From the NCBI GenBank assembly GCA_015295885.1, contig DVEE01000118.1, forward strand, positions 1 to 19,318: a stretch of 19,318 nucleotides of DNA. The letters are read 5' to 3'. The notes under the pieces were generated by a model. That model was not told where the DNA came from and did no database searches. It saw only the letters and a list, made by a program, of their open reading frames with translations. Of this stretch, positions 1 through 7,299 are shown piece by piece; the first letter of the stretch is position 1, and the number at the start of each line of letters is the position of its first letter. Source of the stretch: Leptolyngbyaceae cyanobacterium M65_K2018_010. Lineage in GTDB: Bacteria > Cyanobacteriota > Cyanobacteriia > Phormidesmidales > Phormidesmidaceae. The translations under genes were made by a program, and so were the position numbers.

Positions 1-1137
1 ATCGTATTTACCCGAGTCCTTAATGTCGATCTTCCAGCCGGTCAAACGGGCCGCCAACCGAACATTCTGTCCTTCCTTGCCAATTGCTAGGCTGAGTTGG
101 TCTTCCGGTACCAGAACATGGGCCTGGCGCTCTTCCGGATTGACCAACCGCACCTCATCAACCCGGGCCGGGCTGAGGGCATTGGCAATGTAGGTGGCTG
201 GGTCGGGGGACCAGCGAATGACGTCGATTTTTTCGCCCCGCAGTTCGTTGACCACCGCTTGAATACGGGATCCTCGCGCCCCAATGCAAGCCCCAACCGG
301 ATCCACATCTCGTTCTAGGGTGTCCACGGCAATTTTAGTCCGCGGTCCCACGGACCGGGAAGGGGGGTTGGCTTCCCGAGCGACGGCCACAATCCGCACA
401 ATCTCATCTTCGATTTCTGGCACTTCGTTGGTGAACAATTCCACCACTAGGGCGGCGTCGGCCCGGGAGACCAGGAGCTGAGGCCCGCGATGGGACCCTT
501 CCGCGACCTTCTTGAGGGCGACGCGAAAGGTGGCATTGGCGCGATAGTTATCGTTAGGTAATTGATCCCGTTTGATTAGCTCCGCTTCCACCTCCGGTTG
601 GCCCACCCCACTGCTCACCGCCATGATCACCGACTGCCGCTCAAACCGCAGCACCCGCGCCGTCAGAATGGCACCTTCTAAATCCTGAAATTCTTCTTGA
701 ATCAGCTTGCGCTGTTGATCTCGCAACTTCTGGGCCAACACCTGTTTGGTTTGGATGGCAGCCATGCGGCCAAAATCTCGCTGGTCGGGGGTGACATCCA
801 GCACCACCGTATCCCCAGCCTGGGCCTCAGGGGCCACTTCCCGCACCTCATCTAGGGCAATTTGGTGATCCTGACTGGTCACTTCCTCGACAATGGTTTT
901 GGTGGCGAGCACGCGAAACCCCTGCTCACCGTATTCATCTACGTCTAGCTCAATGTCAAAGTTGTCAAAGTATTCCTCATCAAAATGTAGGCCCATTTGT
1001 TGGGTTCTGCGGTAGCGCTCATAGCCCTTCAACAGTGCTTCCCGCAGGGCATTTTCCACCGCATGCTTAGGCAAATTTTTCTCGCGGCTGATGACATCAA
1101 TCATCTCCTGCAACTGGGGTAAATTCACTAGCGACAT
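1..1137 (-). CDS. nusA: Transcription termination/antitermination protein NusA (3' end cut by window)
   Basis: NusA binds RNA polymerase and nascent RNA and modulates pausing, termination and antitermination. The ATG at 1137 has a purine-rich ribosome site (GAGGTGAG) about 8 bases upstream. The 379 visible codons show the N-terminal polymerase-binding domain (about 1-125), an S1 domain (about 135-200), a first KH domain with its GxxG loop (IGARG, residues 285-289) and a second KH domain (IGKEG, 352-356, followed by NVRLAARLTGW). Only the short tail is missing at the left edge. Nothing suggests the acidic C-terminal repeats of E. coli NusA, but they would lie outside the window. It follows rimP by 70 bases on the same strand, the usual order in the rimP-nusA-infB operon. 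Identification rests on conserved domain sequence and context. Confidence 0.97.
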   Translation of the reverse strand, partial: MSLVNLPQLQEMIDVISREKNLPKHAVENALREALLKGYERYRRTQQMGLHFDEEYFDNFDIELDVDEYGEQGFRVLATKTIVEEVTSQDHQIALDEVREVAPEAQAGDTVVLDVTPDQRDFGRMAAIQTKQVLAQKLRDQQRKLIQEEFQDLEGAILTARVLRFERQSVIMAVSSGVGQPEVEAELIKRDQLPNDNYRANATFRVALKKVAEGSHRGPQLLVSRADAALVVELFTNEVPEIEDEIVRIVAVAREANPPSRSVGPRTKIAVDTLERDVDPVGACIGARGSRIQAVVNELRGEKIDVIRWSPDPATYIANALSPARVDEVRLVNPEERQAHVLVPEDQLSLAIGKEGQNVRLAARLTGWKIDIKDSGKYD

Positions 1138-1207
1138 AGACACTCACCTCTTCACTTGTAAAAAGTTTGTAAAACAGTAGTCCGCCCTGGCGGCACGGGT
1201 CGATAGA

Positions 1208-1678
1208 TTAATCGGGACTTTGATTGCTGAGTTCCACCGCTACTACCAACTCCCGGGGCAGGGACATGGCTTTGCCCTTGTGGCTAAGCACCACGCTCTC
1301 CCCGTCCCGACGAACCAATTGCCCTACCCAGGTGCGTTTACCCCGGTAGGGTTCAGCCAGACGAACTTCAACCATGAAGCCCTTGAACACTACAAAGTCG
1401 CGATCGGTGGTCAGGTCTGGGGCCACACCGGGGCTAGAGATCTCTAGGACGTAGGCGTCAGGGATGAGGTCGGTTTGGTCGAGCACAGCCTCCAGGGCCT
1501 GACTCATTTTTTCGCAGTCTTCCAGGCCGGTGTCCTCATTTTCCAAGCTGCGCACGTCAATCCTCAGCACCGGCGGCGACTGATTGGTCTGGAATACGGC
1601 CTCAACCACCTCTAGCCCCAACTGTTTGGCAACCGGGGCGGCTAGTTCTAGCACCTGGGGAATGAGCGGATGGGTCAT
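1208..1678 (-). CDS. rimP: Ribosome maturation factor RimP
   Basis: RimP assists late maturation of the 30S subunit. The 156-residue product has the family's N-terminal stretch (MTHPLIP, then GLEVVEAVFQ), the DCEKMSQALEAVLD helix and the hallmark YVLEISSPGV segment followed by LTTDRDF. I place the start at the ATG at 1678. The reading frame stays open for 29 more codons upstream, but those residues are unlike any RimP and cover a terminator-like hairpin. There is no good ribosome-binding site; a pyrimidine-rich run precedes the ATG. nusA follows 70 bases downstream on the same strand, so the two are very probably co-transcribed. Regulation through the leader is suggested by the hairpin at 1708-1729, described separately. 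Confidence 0.95.
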   Translation of the reverse strand: MTHPLIPQVLELAAPVAKQLGLEVVEAVFQTNQSPPVLRIDVRSLENEDTGLEDCEKMSQALEAVLDQTDLIPDAYVLEISSPGVAPDLTTDRDFVVFKGFMVEVRLAEPYRGKRTWVGQLVRRDGESVVLSHKGKAMSLPRELVVAVELSNQSPD

Positions 1679-1707
1679 GGCGCAGGGAAAGGGAAAAAGA
1701 AAGCAAT

Positions 1708-1729
1708 AAAAAAGTGGGCGTTCACCCAC
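1708..1729 (-). terminator. Terminator-like hairpin in the rimP leader (possible attenuator)
   Basis: Read on the minus strand, GTGGG (1729-1725), a six-base loop and CCCAC (1718-1714) are followed at once by six T residues (1713-1708). The stem is short, with weak A-T and G-T extension possible. Its 3' end lies only 30 bases from the rimP ATG, too close for an ordinary promoter to fit between. It could terminate read-through from the permease gene, or act as a conditional terminator of the rimP-nusA transcript. Confidence 0.5.
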
Positions 1730-1778
1730 CTCCCTAACATTGCTGCTGAAGGATCTGGAACCCAAAGATTCCAGTGTG

Positions 1779-1784
1779 TTTATA
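1779..1784 (-). promoter_or_regulatory. Candidate -10 element for rimP-nusA
   Basis: On the minus strand TATAAA (1784-1779) sits in the only clearly A+T-rich stretch of the gap. A weak -35 (CTGATT) lies 17 bases upstream. Transcription would start near 1772 and run through the terminator-like hairpin before rimP. This is judged by eye only. Confidence 0.3.
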
Positions 1785-1979
1785 TTAGCGAATTGGGGAG
1801 CAATCAGGTAGGGGCCATGGCCCTAGAGCATCGACGGGCCGATCGCCCCGCCCCTAGAGGTGGTTTGAAGCGGGTGATTCCAGGTATAGTTTGCTGCCCG
1901 GAGTCAGCCAGAGCTCTAAAGTTGAGGACATTAGGCGATTCCCTAGGTATCACCTGAGCCGCGCCTGGGCGTTTCCCCC

Positions 1980-3203
1980 TCAGGCGGAACGGAGGGCCAC
2001 AATGGGGTCGAGCTGGGCCGCCTGTCGCGCTGGAAAAACCCCAAAGAACAACCCAATGGCACCGGAAATGCTGACCGCCAAGCCAATGGCCCCTACCGAG
2101 ATACTGGCCTCGAAGGGGGTAAGCATGCCAATCAAGAGGATGCCGCCGACCCCTAGCCCGGTGCCGATGAGGCCTCCGGCAACGGCGAGGATGGTGGCCT
2201 CGATTAAAAACTGACCCAGAATATCCCCCTGGGAGGCACCGATCGCCTTACGCAGCCCAATTTCCTGGGTGCGCTCTCGCACCGAAACCAACATGATGTT
2301 CATAATGCCAATGCCGCCGACGAGCAGAGAAATACCGGCGATCGCCGCCAGCATCAGAGTCAGGGCACCCGTAATAGTGTTGGCAATGGACAACAGGGTA
2401 TCCTGGCTGCTGATGTAAAAGTCGTCTTCATCTCTAATGCGATGGCGCAGGCGCAGCAGATTGGTAATTTGGAATTCTGCCGTGGCCATGCTTTGGCGAT
2501 CGCGGGCCGACACCGTAATGAAGGAAACATCGATGCCGTAGGGGGATCGCTGATTGCCTGCCAGGCGATTGGCCTGGGTCGTAATCGGTACAATCAGGGC
2601 ATCGTCGTAATCGAGGCCCAGGTTAGACCCTTTTTTTTCGAGTACGCCAATCACGTCAAAGGTGACGCCCCCTATGCGGATCGATTGGCCCAGGGCAGGG
2701 GTGGTATCAAATAGGCGAGTTTTGAGGGTATCGCCCACCACCGCGACCCGGGCATTGCGGCTGACATCTAAATCGCTCAGAAAGCGGCCGCTGGCAACCT
2801 CGAAGCTCCTCACCGTGAGAAAATCTGGCAGCGTGCCCACCACGTTGACATTGGCATTGCGATTGCGAAAGGTCACCAGTTGACGGGAGCTAGCCTCCGG
2901 CGCTACCCCCGTTACCGCAGGCACCTGCTGAGCAATGGCGATCGCATCGGCTAGCACTAGGGTGCGGGGAATGTTGAGAGCCCCTAACTGGCGGGTTTCT
3001 CGGCTGCCGGGGACAACAAACAATACGTTCGGACCGAGGGTTTCCAGTTGGGTGTTGACAAACCGCTGGGCCCCTTCCCCCAGCCCGACCATAGTAATCA
3101 CCGAGGCGTTGCCAATAATGATGCCCAGCATCGTTAGGGCACTGCGCAGACGGTTGGCGGCCAGGGTTTTGGCCGCCATGGCAAAGCTCTCTTGCAGATT
3201 CAT
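1980..3203 (-). CDS. MacB/FtsX-type ABC transporter permease
   Basis: Inner-membrane permease of the MacB family, whose members couple ATP hydrolysis outside the membrane to export or mechanotransmission. The 407 residues show the family plan: an N-terminal LRSALTMLGIIIG membrane helix (about 20-40), a large periplasmic MacB core domain (about 45-270) and three C-terminal helices. The first of these runs into the conserved MNIMLVSVRERTQEIGLRKAIGAS segment that contacts the ATPase. The product ends in the usual FPARQAAQLDPIVALR motif. Length is normal. No partner ATPase or HlyD-like adaptor gene lies in the window; the neighbours are rimP downstream and a divergently transcribed hydrolase gene, so the partner must be encoded elsewhere. 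The substrate cannot be told. The cyanobacterial DevC exporter subunit is related, but DevC normally sits in a DevBCA cluster, which is absent here. Confidence 0.9.
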   Translation of the reverse strand: MNLQESFAMAAKTLAANRLRSALTMLGIIIGNASVITMVGLGEGAQRFVNTQLETLGPNVLFVVPGSRETRQLGALNIPRTLVLADAIAIAQQVPAVTGVAPEASSRQLVTFRNRNANVNVVGTLPDFLTVRSFEVASGRFLSDLDVSRNARVAVVGDTLKTRLFDTTPALGQSIRIGGVTFDVIGVLEKKGSNLGLDYDDALIVPITTQANRLAGNQRSPYGIDVSFITVSARDRQSMATAEFQITNLLRLRHRIRDEDDFYISSQDTLLSIANTITGALTLMLAAIAGISLLVGGIGIMNIMLVSVRERTQEIGLRKAIGASQGDILGQFLIEATILAVAGGLIGTGLGVGGILLIGMLTPFEASISVGAIGLAVSISGAIGLFFGVFPARQAAQLDPIVALRSA

Positions 3204-3327
3204 GGGGCTGGGGCACGGGGCTGGCCGGGCTTAATCACCCTAGGCATTTGGGTCATGGCTCGGTTTAAGGTGCCCCAAACGAATAAAATTAAATTCTACT
3301 CTTTTTGAACCAGTCAGCTAAGAATTT
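3204..3327. promoter_or_regulatory. Divergent intergenic region between ABC permease and Nit hydrolase
   Basis: This 124-base region should hold promoters for both flanking genes, which are transcribed away from each other. The part nearest the hydrolase (about 3278-3310) is A+T-rich, in contrast to the surrounding sequence. I cannot pick reliable -35/-10 pairs. Confidence 0.35.
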
Positions 3328-4140
3328 ATGAGAGCGTACCGCGCCGCCGCCCTACAGATGACCAGTGTGCCAGATCTGGAAAAAAACCTGGCCCAGGCTG
3401 AGGAACTGATTGAACTCGCGGTACGACAGGGAGCAGAACTGGTCACCCTGCCAGAAAATTTCTCCTTTTTAGGGGATGAGGACGCCAAAATTGACCAGGC
3501 GGAACGGATTTGCCAAGCCAGCGAGGCCTTTCTCAAAACCATGGCCCAACGCTACCAGGTGACCCTGATTGGGGGGGGCTACCCGGTGCCGGCCAAGGAG
3601 GGCAAGGTGTTTAATACCGCCCTGTTAGTCTCCCCGGAAGGGCAAGAACTTCTGCGCTACGAGAAGGTGCATTTGTTTGATGTCAACCTGCCCGATGGCA
3701 ACACCTATCGGGAATCCAACATTGTTATTTCCGGTCACTTACTACCCGATGTCTTTCCGTCTAAGGATTTTGGCATCTTAGGCCTATCGGTTTGCTACGA
3801 TGTCCGCTTCCCTGAGCTGTATCGCCATCTCTCTCAGCAGGGGGCTGAGGTGTTGGTGGTTCCCGCGGCCTTTACGGAATTTACCGGCAAGGACCACTGG
3901 CAGGTGCTGCTGCAGGCCCGGGCCATTGAAAATACCTGTTACGTCATTGCTCCCGCCCAAACCGGTTTCCACAATAGTCGGCGCCAATCCTACGGCCACG
4001 CCATGATTGTTGACCCCTGGGGAATGGTACTGGCCGATGCGGGGGTGGCGACCGGTGTCGCGATCGCAGAAATCAACCCCAACCGGCTGGCCCAGGTGCG
4101 CCGTCAAATGCCTTCCCTGGCCCATAGAATGTTTCTGTAA
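3328..4140 (+). CDS. Carbon-nitrogen hydrolase, Nit1/Nit2 branch
   Basis: A 270-residue cytoplasmic amidase of the nitrilase superfamily. The catalytic triad is visible: Glu43 in LPENFSF, Lys113 in YEKVHLFDV and Cys156 in LSVCYDVRFPELYR. The LFDV segment after the lysine and the ESN motif (130 region) resemble the Nit1/Nit2 branch, which repairs deaminated glutathione (Nit1) or hydrolyses omega-amides such as alpha-ketoglutaramate (Nit2). Full-length and intact. The ATG at 3328 fits the family start (MRAYRAAALQM); only a weak ribosome site is present. An antiporter gene follows on the same strand after about 75 bases, with no obvious functional link. Family membership is secure; the substrate is inferred. 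Confidence 0.93.
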   Translation: MRAYRAAALQMTSVPDLEKNLAQAEELIELAVRQGAELVTLPENFSFLGDEDAKIDQAERICQASEAFLKTMAQRYQVTLIGGGYPVPAKEGKVFNTALLVSPEGQELLRYEKVHLFDVNLPDGNTYRESNIVISGHLLPDVFPSKDFGILGLSVCYDVRFPELYRHLSQQGAEVLVVPAAFTEFTGKDHWQVLLQARAIENTCYVIAPAQTGFHNSRRQSYGHAMIVDPWGMVLADAGVATGVAIAEINPNRLAQVRRQMPSLAHRMFL

Positions 4141-4216
4141 ATGATGTAGCTTATGGCGAACTCTTCCGGCACAGAAAACTCATGTACAGTGTTGGGGATG
4201 AGTTTTGGCGGCCTGC

Positions 4217-5677
4217 ATGGTGGATTGGATGGGTAGCCTGATGGGCCCACCCCCGGCATTTTTCGCACCGGGTTGGGCAACTATGGCTTCTTGGCTGGCG
4301 GAGATTTCCGAGGCAGAAACTGAACCATTGGTTCTGGCCAGCGTTTTGCTCAGCTTAATTGTCGTTTATCTGGCCGCCAAGGTGGGCGGCGAGCTTTGCG
4401 CTCGAATTAATCTGCCGCCGGTTTTGGGTGAGCTCATTGGTGGGGTGGTTGTGGGTGTTTCTGCCCTCCACCTGATTGTCTTTCCAGAAGCCGGAGCAAG
4501 TCCAGAGTCGCTGCTGATCGACTTCGAAGCGTTGGTGACCGGCGAGACCCCAGCTGGTCTGGCCCAGGTCTTTCGGGGTGAGAGTGGGGTGATTTCAATT
4601 CTGGCCGAGTTGGGGGTGATCATCCTACTGTTTGAAATTGGTCTGGAATCTGATCTCAAGGAGCTCATTCGGGTTGGACCCCAGGCCGCCATTGTGGCGA
4701 TTGTGGGGGTGGTGGTTCCCTTCGCCGCAGGGACGGCTGGGTTAATCACCCTGTTTGGGGTCGATACCGTACCGGCGGTTTTTGCTGGAGCGGCCCTGAC
4801 GGCCACCAGCATTGGCATTACAGCCAAGGTGCTAGCGGAGTTACAAAAACTCAGTTCCACCGAAGGGCAGATCATCATTGGCGCCGCGGTACTCGACGAC
4901 GTATTGGGGATTATTGTGTTGGCGGTGGTGGCCAGTCTGGCGAAAACCGGCGAAATCCAAATCCTTAACGTGGTGTATTTGATTGGTGGGGCGACGGTCT
5001 TTTTAGTTGGCTCGATCTTTCTGGGGCGGCTGCTCAGCCCCTATTTTGTGGCCGTGGTGAACCAACCGCGCACCCGTGGCCAGGTTTTGATCAGTTCTTT
5101 GATCTTCGCCTTTGTGCTGTCCTACATTGCGGCGGCGATTCAGCTAGAAGCGATTTTAGGGGCCTTCGCCGCCGGGCTGATCCTTGCGGAAACCCCCAAG
5201 CATAAGGAACTTGAAGAGCAGATTAGCCCCGTGGCCGATATGCTGGTGCCAGTTTTCTTTATTGTGGTTGGGGCTAGAACCGATATTAGTGTGCTCAACC
5301 CCCTAGACCCCAACAACCGGCCAGGGTTGATTATTGCCTCCTTCCTGGTGGTAGTGGCGATTCTGGGTAAGGTGGTCACCGGCTTTGCCGTATTTGGCCA
5401 ACCGGGCATTAACCGGCTGGCGGTGGGCATTGGCATGGTGCCTCGGGGTGAGGTAGGTCTAGTCTTTGCCGGGGTGGGGGCCGCTAGTGGCGTGTTGTCA
5501 GAATCCCTGGATGCGGCCATTATCGTGATGGTGATTGTAACCACCTTTTTGGCTCCTCCCCTGTTGCGATTGGTCTTTCAGGATGGCTCTACCTCTGCCC
5601 AGGCCGAGGCCCAGTCGCCGGTTCAGGAGGATGCCCTACCGACGGCCTCTGCTTCCCAGGTCTCTGGGCAGGACTAG
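4217..5677 (+). CDS. CPA2-family cation/proton antiporter, NhaS3-like
   Basis: A multi-pass membrane antiporter exchanging Na+ or K+ for H+. It begins its first helix at LVLASVLLSLIVVYLAAK and continues with the conserved GGELCARINLPPVLGELIGG segment. The paired aspartates (AAVLDDVLGI, residues about 227-228) mark electrogenic CPA2 antiporters of the NapA/NhaS3 kind. About 12 hydrophobic segments are apparent; the last 40 or so residues are hydrophilic, rich in Ala, Gln, Ser and Glu. In Synechocystis the related NhaS3 acts in the thylakoid membrane and is essential; that role here is inference. The start is uncertain: ATG 4217 is used, but TTG 4205 (GGA six bases before it) or ATG 4283 are possible. 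The extra N-terminal residues precede the first conserved helix. No TrkA-N domain follows, unlike KefB/C. Confidence 0.9.
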   Translation: MVDWMGSLMGPPPAFFAPGWATMASWLAEISEAETEPLVLASVLLSLIVVYLAAKVGGELCARINLPPVLGELIGGVVVGVSALHLIVFPEAGASPESLLIDFEALVTGETPAGLAQVFRGESGVISILAELGVIILLFEIGLESDLKELIRVGPQAAIVAIVGVVVPFAAGTAGLITLFGVDTVPAVFAGAALTATSIGITAKVLAELQKLSSTEGQIIIGAAVLDDVLGIIVLAVVASLAKTGEIQILNVVYLIGGATVFLVGSIFLGRLLSPYFVAVVNQPRTRGQVLISSLIFAFVLSYIAAAIQLEAILGAFAAGLILAETPKHKELEEQISPVADMLVPVFFIVVGARTDISVLNPLDPNNRPGLIIASFLVVVAILGKVVTGFAVFGQPGINRLAVGIGMVPRGEVGLVFAGVGAASGVLSESLDAAIIVMVIVTTFLAPPLLRLVFQDGSTSAQAEAQSPVQEDALPTASASQVSGQD

Positions 5678-5823
5678 AGCCGCTACTGGGGTTGGGGGGC
5701 CTGAGTCTCCCTGCCGGGGGAGGTTGAGTTTGCGCATCCGGGCCTCCACTTAACCTATATCAAACCTCCCAAAACCCGCTACACTCATTGAGACCTTTGA
5801 CTAAAACCCAAGCATAAGTACCT
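5678..5823 (+). promoter_or_regulatory. murI upstream region
   Basis: A 146-base gap. TACACT at 5780-5785 is a plausible -10 hexamer about 38 bases before the murI ATG; no good -35 lies at the proper distance. No terminator with a T-run is visible for the antiporter gene. Confidence 0.3.
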
Positions 5824-6693
5824 ATGAAACACGGGTTCAATCGACGTCAGGTAGTCACCGCTGGCCCCGCTCGCATTGGCATCTTTGACAGTGGGGTCGG
5901 CGGCTTAACCGTGCTACGAGAAATCTATCGCCAACTCCCCAACGAGTCGGTCTTGTACTTTGGCGATACGGCTCGCCTACCCTACGGATCGCGATCGCCG
6001 GAGGAGATTCTCTATTTCGTCCGTCAAATTTTGACCTGGATGGCTCACCAGGGCGTCAAGATGGTGATGATGGCCTGCAATACGAGTTCTGCCCTGGCCC
6101 TGGATCAGGTTCAGTCGGAGTTTTCCTTTCCCATCCTGGGGTTAATTCGCCCGGGAGCCCAAGCGGCCACCCGGGTCGGTCGGCGGATTGGCGTGATTGC
6201 CACCGAGGCCACCGTGAACAGCCAGGCCTACCTCAATGCGATTCAGGAGTTGGCCCCCCATGTGCCGGTGTGGCAGGGCAGCTGTCCCAAATTTGTGCCT
6301 ATTGTGGAAGCCAACCAACTGAAGACTCCCTATGCCCGCCAAACCGCAGAGCGTTACCTGCAACCGCTGCTGGCGGCCCAAGTTGACACGCTCATCTACG
6401 GTTGTACCCACTATCCCCACCTGGCCCCCGTTCTAAAAACCATTCTGCCCGGCCAAACCCAATACATCGATCCCGCTATTTCCATGGTGGCCGCTGCGGC
6501 TAGAGAACTGGATGCCCTGGGTCTGCGCAGCCATACCCCCGCCTGGTCAACAGAGTTTTATGTGAGTGGCTCAGCGCCGGAGTTTAAGCGGCTGGCCGTG
6601 CAATGGTTGGGGCATCAACCCCAGGTTAGGCAGGTGCGGTTACCGGCGGTGGCGATCCAGCCCGTGTCTTCTCCCCCCACGCCGATCAAGTAA
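5824..6693 (+). CDS. murI: Glutamate racemase
   Basis: MurI interconverts L- and D-glutamate in the cytoplasm to supply D-Glu for peptidoglycan. The 289-residue product has the N-terminal IGIFDSGVGGLTVL signature (Asp22-Ser23), the first catalytic cysteine in MMACNTSSALAL (Cys85), the ILGLIRPGA segment and the second catalytic cysteine in IYGCTHYPHL (Cys194). Both cysteines are present, so it should be active. The first 16 residues before ARIGIFDSG are slightly longer than in many homologues, but the ATG at 5824 is the only ATG start near the motif. The last 25 residues are proline-rich and unconserved. The TAA stop lies inside a perfect hairpin (6689-6721). It is not in an operon with other cell-wall genes here. 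Confidence 0.97.
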   Translation: MKHGFNRRQVVTAGPARIGIFDSGVGGLTVLREIYRQLPNESVLYFGDTARLPYGSRSPEEILYFVRQILTWMAHQGVKMVMMACNTSSALALDQVQSEFSFPILGLIRPGAQAATRVGRRIGVIATEATVNSQAYLNAIQELAPHVPVWQGSCPKFVPIVEANQLKTPYARQTAERYLQPLLAAQVDTLIYGCTHYPHLAPVLKTILPGQTQYIDPAISMVAAAARELDALGLRSHTPAWSTEFYVSGSAPEFKRLAVQWLGHQPQVRQVRLPAVAIQPVSSPPTPIK

Positions 6694-6721
6694 CCGACCG
6701 GGACTCCGTTGGTCGGTTACT
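6689..6721 (+). terminator. Hairpin overlapping the murI stop codon
   Basis: An 11-bp perfect stem (6689-6699 with 6711-6721, core GTAACCGACC / GGTCGGTTAC) encloses an 11-base loop. The left arm includes the TAA stop of murI. No T-run follows; instead a 12-base palindrome AGCCCTAGGGCT (6722-6733) is adjacent. It may be a factor-independent 3' end or a stability element for the murI mRNA. Confidence 0.5.
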
Positions 6722-7272
6722 AGCCCTAGGGCTTTACCTGGGTCGCAGAAGATGGCCTGAGCCTAGAACACCGGTACAAGAAACCCAACTTTTCAGATGA
6801 GCCCTCCTCCAGGCCGCTCGACCTACAGAATCGATGTCTTCCAAAAGGAGCCGCTGGCATCCAAGGTGCGGCGTCACCCAAGGCCATCCTTCCGTGGGGT
6901 CCAGGGCGGCCAAAGTTACATTTGCACCCCAAAGGGGCGACGGCTCCTGGTCCTAGGCCGCAGGCCGGGCGCAGCGGGAAGGGGAAATCGAAATTCCCCC
7001 GGCAACAGTCCTGGGGTGACCAGAGCAGGCTAGAGCGGGCTGTAGAAACCCTAGGCCGCTGGTGGAAGAGCACCCCAGCTTTAGCGAAGAAACGACTGAT
7101 TTAGAAATACTGTACCGGAGATCTAGCCGAAGGATGGATTAGCGCCATTGCGATCGCTGGGCTGGGCTGCTATCCCAGCCAAAGTCTGAGCCACTGCCGA
7201 AATTTCCCCTGCTCTAGCCAGCGGTCCGAGGCAGATCCAGGTAAGACCCCGAGGGCCGCTGTTAGTAGGGGG
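6722..7272. other. Long gap with no recognisable gene between murI and the deaminase
   Basis: About 550 bases between two genes whose 3' ends face each other. The reading frames of 60-115 codons on both strands have no family resemblance and no ribosome site. The stretch is G+C-rich and contains a 7-bp hairpin (GGCTGGG 7160-7166 with CCCAGCC 7174-7180), a 6-bp hairpin with a 7-base loop (GGGGAA/TTCCCC around 6980-6999), one HIP1 octamer (7150-7157) and several CCTAGG palindromes. I looked for RNase P RNA, tmRNA, SRP RNA, 6S RNA and a cobalamin riboswitch by their conserved cores and found none convincingly. It could hold an unrecognised RNA gene or a decayed gene. Confidence 0.5.
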
Positions 7273-7299
7273 AGCCCAGGGATGGACTCCCCCTGGGCT
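7273..7299 (-). terminator. Hairpin directly after the deaminase stop codon
   Basis: A 9-bp perfect stem, AGCCCAGGG (7273-7281) with CCCTGGGCT (7291-7299), and a 9-base loop. It begins at the base after the minus-strand TAA of the deaminase (7302-7300). No T-run follows on the minus strand; TTTAT follows on the plus strand, so it may also stop plus-strand transcripts coming from the murI side. Confidence 0.5.

Larger units (their letters stand above)
1679..1979 (-). other. Intergenic region / rimP-nusA leader
   Basis: This 301-base gap separates the stop of the MacB-type permease from the rimP start; both genes are on the minus strand. It holds a candidate minus-strand promoter, a 6-bp hairpin (CTGGAA at 1755-1760 pairing with TTCCAG at 1769-1774) and a terminator-like hairpin with a T-run about 30 bases before the rimP ATG. 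I see no convincing protein-coding sequence. Confidence 0.6.

Noticed and set aside
1208..1765. Longer RimP starting at 1765
   Set aside because: The extra 29 residues are not conserved in the family and cover the leader hairpin and T-run; the standard RimP start is at 1678.
4366..4878. 170-codon minus-strand frame opposite the antiporter, and similar long antisense frames elsewhere
   Set aside because: They are mirror frames of well-supported genes, with compositions reflecting the sense codons and no recognisable motifs.
6975..7000. A tRNA T-arm-like hairpin (GGGGA, loop containing TCGAA, TTCCCC)
   Set aside because: The loop lacks the TTCRA consensus and no acceptor, D or anticodon arm can be built around it.
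6797..7104. Reading frames of 60-115 codons on both strands of the gap after murI
   Set aside because: Their translations are rich in Arg, Pro and Gly with no motif, no ribosome site and no family resemblance, as expected of random frames in G+C-rich DNA.
7160..7245. Possible cobalamin riboswitch, because GCCACTG and an AGTC-like box occur near each other
   Set aside because: The conserved elements are in the wrong order and the B12 box (AGYCAGGAGACCTGCC) is not matched; no B12-related gene follows.
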